From CAYYDH01 sp964470615 (GTDB lineage: Bacteria; Patescibacteriota; Minisyncoccia; Minisyncoccales; GWA2-38-27), in contig CAYYDH010000021.1 of the NCBI GenBank assembly GCA_964470615.1, forward strand, positions 1 to 10,462: a DNA stretch of 10,462 bases, given 5' to 3'. Every line of letters starts with the position of its first letter. The first letter of the stretch is position 1. A program made the position numbers and the translations under genes. Below, piece by piece: positions 5,584 through 10,462 of the stretch. The notes under the pieces are model-generated. The model searched no databases. It was not told where the DNA came from and saw only the letters and a program-made list of their open reading frames with translations.

Positions 5584-7560
5584 TTATTGGGTTTTCTCTC
5601 CGTAGAGATCGTTTAACTTTATTCTTGTTTTAGCGTCTACTATGCCTGTGCCTCTGCTTAGCCCCTGCGGCGCCAGAATATCCGAAGCGTACTTTTCCTG
5701 GAAACGGGTAACGGCGGCTCTGGTTAGGGGGCCAAACCAGCCCGAAATTATTCCCTCAGGATATACAACTCTATCTTCTTTTAGCCAAGACTGAAGCAAT
5801 TTTACCTGATCGCCGTGATCGCCATAGCGCAAATCGCTGGTAATCTCTGGCTTTATTGGAAGGACTCCTGAGCGGCCGTAAAGCTCATTTAGCTTTATTC
5901 TAGTGTATAAATCGACTATGCCTGTGCCTCTGCTTAGCCCCTGCGGCGCCAGAATATCCGAAGCGTACTTTTCCTGGAAACGGGTAACAGCGGCTCTGGT
6001 CAAGGAAGCGAACTTTCCGGTCTTTAACCCTTGAGGGTAAACCGAAGCGTCTTGGCTAAGCCAGGTCTGAAGCAGCTTGACATCATACCCTGAATCACCG
6101 AACTTGAGGTCATTGGCCAATTCAATCGGCGCAGTAGCAATCTGAAGCTTTTCTATTATCCTGTTCATGCTTTTCCAAGAAGTCGTAAAGACGAAATACT
6201 CGTCAGAGATTAGATAGGTGATTCCGAAATCGTTCTTGGCTATTGTCTGATATCTGAAGTTATAACCAGAATAGCCAGGCGTCTCATTGGCGTTTCTGAA
6301 ATAAAAGGTGGCTGGAGCTACATCTCCTGCCATTAAGGTTAATAGGGACTTAAAGTCTTCCTTTAATGCCGGCTCTTCTGTTCTCATCAAAGAACTGAAT
6401 CCTTCTTGCGTTTCAATCTTAGTTACGAAACCAATTCTATTCCCTTCCATTTGGGAAAAACTGAAAAGGGTGAAATTATCTTCATTTATTTTTTGGTAAA
6501 TCTCGGGCGGGACCCTAATCAGCATGCCGTCGATAAACTCTTTAAGATTGAGGGATTTGTTTTCCTTTGAATCTTTGATTATTATTCTTTTGAATTGGTC
6601 TGCGTCTTCTGATTCCTGAACAATCTGCTGGATTAATGACCTGAGTTCTTCTGGGCTAGAAATTATTATGGTCCGCTCTTTTTCTGCCACGAACAAAGAG
6701 GGAATTACTATCGGCACTATTGGCTTTTGGATACAAGTTTTATCCGGTCCGCAAAGCTTATCAGCGGGGCAATCACTGTCAGAATCGCACTGGGTTGTCG
6801 GTCTTTCAGTGCAAACCCCGTTAGTTGCACACGAATACCCTTCTGGGCAGTCTTCATTGCCTTGGCATCCTAATTCAGCTTCCGGCGGAAACAAATAAAA
6901 ATACCAAAAGGTAGCAAGTGCTGCCAGCACGACTAGAATAAAACAAGCCATTAAAAGCCTGGCCCAAAGTTTTTCCCTGGGTGACGGCTTTGGCGGCAAT
7001 GGATAAAAAGCTTTGGTTGGTTGCTGCGGAGCAGTTTTTGGTGGGATAACTGACGGCCCCTTCGAAGGCGACGGGAAAAATTCTTTCTTTGTCTTTAGTC
7101 TAGACAAAAGGTTGTTTCTGACTTGTTCGGCCTTAGACCTTACTAAAGCTTCTGCTCCAGGGTCTGGAGAAACCACTTTCTTCACTGAAACGGATTGGCC
7201 AACTAAGGGTTTTATTGGAGGAGGGGTAATGGTTCCTTGTCCGCCTCTCTGCTCTGTTGACTGCTGCAATGCCTCAATTCTTTTTCTCGCCTCTTCGATC
7301 TTCTTCATGTCATCGTCCGGAGGTGGCGGTACGGCTTGTTTTTGAGAAGGTATTGGACTGGCAACAGGAGAAAACTTCTGCAAAGGAGCATTTTGCTGTT
7401 TTGTTATTTCTTCTAAAATCTGAGTGGGGGTTTTGCCTGATTTCATCGCCTCCTCAAGGCTTTTTCCCTTTTGAGGATTTTGTTTCATAATCTCCTGCAG
7501 GATTTGAAGATCGTTTAGCCCCCTTTCTTTTGCTCTTTTGATAGATTCTCCAATTGTCAT
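5584..7560 (-). CDS. Single-pass membrane protein with two peptidoglycan-binding domains
   Basis: This 658-aa protein appears to link cytoplasm and cell wall. Residues 1-60 hold two similar helical segments, each with Q-I-L-x-E-I (19-24 and 47-52). A Pro-rich region follows to about 195, then one membrane span at about 201-222. Outside are two adjacent modules with identical spacing C-x5-C-x5-C-x5-C (232-250 and 258-276), a large domain of about 290-475 that I do not recognise, and two peptidoglycan_binding_1 domains (about 484-562 and 576-654) with the D-x-G-x-x-V-x-x-L-Q and G-x-F/W-x-x-L-T-R-A-A-V-x-x-F-Q signatures. The positive-inside arrangement (R/K before the span) predicts N-in, C-out. 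The start ATG is 2 bp after the stop of the coiled-coil gene, without a Shine-Dalgarno, so coupled translation is likely. Part of the two wall-binding domains is nearly identical in DNA. Anchoring of an envelope complex is plausible but unproven. Confidence 0.82.
   Translation of the reverse strand: MTIGESIKRAKERGLNDLQILQEIMKQNPQKGKSLEEAMKSGKTPTQILEEITKQQNAPLQKFSPVASPIPSQKQAVPPPPDDDMKKIEEARKRIEALQQSTEQRGGQGTITPPPIKPLVGQSVSVKKVVSPDPGAEALVRSKAEQVRNNLLSRLKTKKEFFPSPSKGPSVIPPKTAPQQPTKAFYPLPPKPSPREKLWARLLMACFILVVLAALATFWYFYLFPPEAELGCQGNEDCPEGYSCATNGVCTERPTTQCDSDSDCPADKLCGPDKTCIQKPIVPIVIPSLFVAEKERTIIISSPEELRSLIQQIVQESEDADQFKRIIIKDSKENKSLNLKEFIDGMLIRVPPEIYQKINEDNFTLFSFSQMEGNRIGFVTKIETQEGFSSLMRTEEPALKEDFKSLLTLMAGDVAPATFYFRNANETPGYSGYNFRYQTIAKNDFGITYLISDEYFVFTTSWKSMNRIIEKLQIATAPIELANDLKFGDSGYDVKLLQTWLSQDASVYPQGLKTGKFASLTRAAVTRFQEKYASDILAPQGLSRGTGIVDLYTRIKLNELYGRSGVLPIKPEITSDLRYGDHGDQVKLLQSWLKEDRVVYPEGIISGWFGPLTRAAVTRFQEKYASDILAPQGLSRGTGIVDAKTRIKLNDLYGEKTQ
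5639..5724 (-). repeat. 86-bp near-identical direct repeat, copy A
   Basis: The segment lies in the last peptidoglycan-binding domain and matches 5915-6000 in 85 of 86 bases (only 5713 differs from 5989). It encodes the stretch from L-T-R-A-A-V to G-I-V-D. Confidence 0.9.
5915..6000 (-). repeat. 86-bp near-identical direct repeat, copy B
   Basis: This is the copy in the first peptidoglycan-binding domain, 276 bp (92 codons) from copy A. Sequence on either side has diverged, so identity is restricted to this block. Confidence 0.9.
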
Positions 7561-7562
7561 AT

Positions 7563-9335
7563 TTATAATTTAAAGTTTAAATCTGATATATTGGCTTCTT
7601 CTTTTTTGGGTTTTGGCTTGGGTTTTTCTTCTTTAACCAGCCCTAACCCTATATCAATTTCTCTTATCCTGTTTTTGATATTGTTCTCCTCTCCCAAAAC
7701 GCTCTGGCTCCTTGTTTCTGCCCCTTGCATTTGGTTCTCTGTTTGACGCTTTTGCTCTTCTGTTCTCCACCTTTCGCTTTCAATTTTTCTCCTTCGTTCT
7801 TCTACCTGCCATCTTTCTTTCTCCAGATTTCTTCTTTCCCTTAAGTCCTTGGTAGATTTTTCCTCCTGCTCCACCAACCTCTTGTCTTCTTCTATCTGGC
7901 TTTCTTTCTCTATGGTCTCATCTAAAACGCCGTTGACCTTATCTAATTCTAGCAAAAAACCGGCCTTTTGGCTTTCTAAAAGACGTTTTACCTCATTGAG
8001 TTTTTGGAGTTTTTCCTGAAGGTCAATTTTCTCTATCTCCAATTGGATATTCTCTTCTTGCCTTAAAATCTCTTCTATCTTATGCTTTGTTTCTAGTTCT
8101 CTTGCCTCAATTCTCTCCATCTGTTCATCAATCTTTTTCATCTGTTCATCCGCTTGGTTGATTCTTTCATCAAAAGGCCATCTCTTCTTTTCTAAATCTC
8201 TCCTTTTCTCCTCTAACTGCCATCTTTCTTTTTCAACCCTCTTTTTTTCTTGAGGGGTAGCAGCAGCAACCTCTTTCCCTTCTATTATATCCTGTTCTTC
8301 TTCTACTTTTTGCTCGCGTGATGAAATCGCTTGAAAAGCTTCTCCGGTCTCATTTATTTCTCTTGATATGGCTTTCTTCTTTTGCTCCAGCGGCTTCTTC
8401 TCATTAATCAACCTCCCAATTTCTGCTGATAACCTACTCCTATCATTTCCCAGCTTCTCTTTCTGCTGATGCAAAACATTCTTTTTGTACTGCGGGTCTT
8501 GCATTCTTTTCTGGTCAGCTAACTGCTTAGTTTTTTTCCTCTCTTCGGCAATCCTCAGTATTTTTTCCCGCCGCTCTTCTTCTTCTCTTTTTCTCCTTTC
8601 TTGTTCTTCTTTCTTTCTTTGTTCGTCTACTGCTTTTTTCTCTTCTTGCTTCCTTAATTCCTCTTGTTTTTTTAGCTCTTCCTGTTCTTTTGATTCTGCT
8701 CTTCGTTTTTCGTCTTGTTTTTTTTGCTCCTGCTCTTTCCTCGCTTGTTCTTTTTGCCTTAACGCATCTTCTTCGATTTTTCTTTGTTTTTCAACCTCTT
8801 CTTGCTTCTTGCTTTCCTCCCGTTCTACTGCCTGCTTGCTTATTTCCTCTTCTATTTCTTGCGCTTCAACTGGTTTTTCTGGTTCTTTTCTCTCCAGGGC
8901 AACTCGCTCTCTTTCGGCTAGAAACTTCTCTTTTTCCTCTTGTCTCAGTTCTTCTTCTTCGTCTCTCTTCTGTCTTATTATCTCGGCCTCAGCCGCTTCC
9001 CTCATTCTTCCTTCGGCCCCTTTTTTATCTTTTTCGTCTTGCGATTTTCTCAATCTTTCTATCTCTTCTTTTCTTTTCTTTTCCTCCTCTTCAACCTTCC
9101 CTCTCGCCTCTTCTCGAATCCTTTCGCGGTCAGCCTGCGCCCGCCTTCTTTCTTCTTCTTCGCTAAGTTTCTCAAATATCTCTTTTTGCTCCTGCTGAGA
9201 CTTTATCAATTCTTCTCCAAGCTTAAGTTGGGCTTCAGTATCGTCTTCTATTTTTTCGCCCCGCTGAAGCTTAGCGAGGTCTTTTTTCATCGTCTTAACG
9301 GCCTGCTTTTTTAGTATCTCCGTTTTTGGGTCCAT
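7563..9335 (-). CDS. Large coiled-coil protein, K/E/R/Q-rich
   Basis: The 590-aa protein is almost entirely charged helix with no membrane span, signal peptide or enzymatic motif. Residues 40-270 are dense E/K/R/Q heptad-like sequence, and 290-570 is a more regular coiled coil. Two similar blocks, R-W-Q-[LV]-E-E-[KR]-R-R (371-379 and 508-516), each carry two tryptophans 14 residues apart (W372/W386 and W509/W523) and are separated by 137 residues. The tail has a K-P-K-P-K-P stretch (571-576) and ends N-I-S-D-L-N-F-K-L. It lies 26 bp after pnp and 2 bp before the peptidoglycan-binding gene, so the three are probably one transcript. No Shine-Dalgarno is seen. It may be a cytoplasmic scaffold or filament for the membrane protein, but that is inference only. 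Low-complexity sequence makes homology searches unreliable. Confidence 0.75.
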   Translation of the reverse strand: MDPKTEILKKQAVKTMKKDLAKLQRGEKIEDDTEAQLKLGEELIKSQQEQKEIFEKLSEEEERRRAQADRERIREEARGKVEEEEKKRKEEIERLRKSQDEKDKKGAEGRMREAAEAEIIRQKRDEEEELRQEEKEKFLAERERVALERKEPEKPVEAQEIEEEISKQAVEREESKKQEEVEKQRKIEEDALRQKEQARKEQEQKKQDEKRRAESKEQEELKKQEELRKQEEKKAVDEQRKKEEQERRKREEEERREKILRIAEERKKTKQLADQKRMQDPQYKKNVLHQQKEKLGNDRSRLSAEIGRLINEKKPLEQKKKAISREINETGEAFQAISSREQKVEEEQDIIEGKEVAAATPQEKKRVEKERWQLEEKRRDLEKKRWPFDERINQADEQMKKIDEQMERIEARELETKHKIEEILRQEENIQLEIEKIDLQEKLQKLNEVKRLLESQKAGFLLELDKVNGVLDETIEKESQIEEDKRLVEQEEKSTKDLRERRNLEKERWQVEERRRKIESERWRTEEQKRQTENQMQGAETRSQSVLGEENNIKNRIREIDIGLGLVKEEKPKPKPKKEEANISDLNFKL

Positions 9336-9361
9336 AAAAAAGTGTTTTTACGGATTTATAT

Positions 9362-10462
9362 CTAATGAGGTTTTTTTTCTATTAAAGACAAATTAATCCT
9401 CCCTTGCTCGTCAATGGCGATGACTTTCACTACCACCGTATCGCCGATATTCACCACGTCTTCAACTTTTTCCACCCTTCTGTTGCTCAGTTTAGAAATA
9501 TGAATCATACCGTCTTGGCCGGGCAAAATATCTACGAAAGCTCCGAAGGCTAATATTCTGCTTACCTTGCCCTCAAAAACTTCGCCAGCCTTAACCTCGC
9601 GCGTGATATTCTTAATCCAGTCGAAAGCTTTTTGAGCTGCCTCTTCTTTTTCAGCAGTAATGAATACCTCGCCTGTCTGTTCGATGTCTATTGCTGCGCC
9701 TGTCGCGTTAATGATTTCGTTGATTATCTTACCGCCTGGTCCGATCACTTCTCTAATTTTATCAGGATCAATTTGCATCGTCAAAATCCGAGGAGCAAAA
9801 GAAGAAAGCTCGGGTCGCGGTTCAGACAAAACTTTTTCAATTTTATCAAGAATTTCAAAGCGCGCTTTTTTAGCTCTTTCTAAAGCATCCGCCATTATTT
9901 TCCTGTTTATTCCCTGTACCTTCACATCCATCTGAATAGCTGTAATGCCGTTCCTGGTGCCAGCCACCTTGAAATCCATGTCGCCGTGATGATCTTCCGG
10001 GCCCTGGATATCAGTCATCAACTTATATTCTTTGGTTTCTTGATCGAGAATCAAACCAATAGAAATACCTGTAGCTGGTCTTTTTATCGGAACGCCAGCA
10101 TCCATTAAAGCCAAGGAAGAACTGGATACTGAGGCCATGGAAGTTGAGCCGTTTGAAGAAAGAATCTCTGACACCACTCTTATTGTATAAGGAAACTCTT
10201 CAACCTTGGGAATCAAAGGAAGCAGGGCTTTTTCTGCTAGCATGCCATGCCCGATTTCTCTTCTGCCAGGACCTCTCAAGGGCTTAACCTCCCCTGAAGA
10301 ATAGGGTGGAAAGTTGTAATGGTGCATAAATCGCTTCTTCCCGGTTATCTCCATGCCCTCCAATATCTGCTGATCGCCGGGCGCCCCTAGGGTTAAGATA
10401 GAAAGGGACTTTGTCTGGCCGCGGCAAAAAAGTCCAGACCCGTGAGTTCTCGGCAGTACTGC
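9362..10462 (-). CDS. pnp: Polynucleotide phosphorylase, C-terminal part (5' end outside window)
   Basis: The reading frame is open from the window edge (366 codons visible, then TAG at 9362-9364). It covers the second RNase PH-like domain, the KH domain and the S1 domain of PNPase, which degrades RNA 3' to 5' with phosphate. Recognisable parts are LPRTHGSGLF at the visible start, HYNFPPYS and RREIGHG, the phosphate-site segment NGSTSMAS and the catalytic D-x5-D in EDHHGDMDFKVAG. The KH motif is IGPGGK, and the S1 domain has G-A-F-V-D and D-G-M-I-H-I-S. The protein stops directly after S1, without the long tail of some relatives. The frame continues past the edge with no start visible, so a TTG at 10361-10363 is internal, not the start. 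It is the first visible gene of the operon ending at 5206. Confidence 0.95.
   Translation of the reverse strand, partial: AVLPRTHGSGLFCRGQTKSLSILTLGAPGDQQILEGMEITGKKRFMHHYNFPPYSSGEVKPLRGPGRREIGHGMLAEKALLPLIPKVEEFPYTIRVVSEILSSNGSTSMASVSSSSLALMDAGVPIKRPATGISIGLILDQETKEYKLMTDIQGPEDHHGDMDFKVAGTRNGITAIQMDVKVQGINRKIMADALERAKKARFEILDKIEKVLSEPRPELSSFAPRILTMQIDPDKIREVIGPGGKIINEIINATGAAIDIEQTGEVFITAEKEEAAQKAFDWIKNITREVKAGEVFEGKVSRILAFGAFVDILPGQDGMIHISKLSNRRVEKVEDVVNIGDTVVVKVIAIDEQGRINLSLIEKKPH

Noticed and set aside
5639..6000. Repeats considered as a CRISPR array or mobile element
   Set aside because: There are only two copies, both in frame within homologous protein domains.
8485..9198. Long plus-strand open frame rich in Ser, Phe, Leu and Cys
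   Set aside because: It is the antisense shadow of the Glu/Lys-rich coiled-coil gene; its composition comes from the pyrimidine-rich complement.

Overview
The window looks like a piece of a small-genome bacterial chromosome, most likely from the Candidate Phyla Radiation (Patescibacteria, Parcubacteria-like). This rests on overall gene style and is an inference. The signs are an AT-leaning core (about 40% GC in hand-counted lines), tight gene spacing, weak or absent Shine-Dalgarno sequences on the core genes, and a membrane protein with Pro-rich, Cys-knot-like and paired peptidoglycan-binding segments. No marker gene settles the phylum.

Layout from left to right. (1) 1-747, minus: a GC-rich gene cut by the window edge, with motifs of the MYG1/DHH-like metal-dependent hydrolases, driven by a consensus sigma70 promoter at 837-864. 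(2) 989-1888, plus: a very AT-rich gene for a three-zinc-ribbon, HNH-repeat, PD-(D/E)XK-like nuclease. It ends 2 bp from the 3' end of the next gene. (3) 3431-1891, minus: cca (tRNA nucleotidyltransferase) followed 15 bp later by tRNA-Pro(CGG), which encodes no CCA. (4) 3496-3570, plus: tRNA-Arg(TCG), then a hairpin terminator. (5) 3677-5086, plus: a GC-rich gene of unknown function with its own perfect promoter, strong ribosome binding site and terminator. (6) 10462-5206, minus: an apparent operon of pnp (cut at its 5' end), a coiled-coil protein, a membrane protein with two peptidoglycan-binding domains, and a DksA/TraR-type zinc-finger protein, closed by a terminator at 5169-5197.

The main unexplained structure is around the unknown gene at 3677. 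A 17-bp direct repeat (3567-3583 and 5162-5178) begins at the last four bases of tRNA-Arg and brackets the GC-rich gene. Collapsing the repeat would place tRNA-Arg directly before the terminator it would share with the pnp operon. The 1,595-bp unit therefore looks like a one-gene cassette inserted at a tRNA 3' end. The nuclease gene next to tRNA-Pro, with a tRNA-3'-end-like scrap on its far side, may be a second insertion of a different kind.

Three base-composition classes are visible: GC-rich single genes (about 60% in sampled lines), core genes (about 40%) and the nuclease gene (roughly 30%). The window thus appears to be a core housekeeping region (RNA processing and decay, tRNA maturation) interrupted by acquired single genes.
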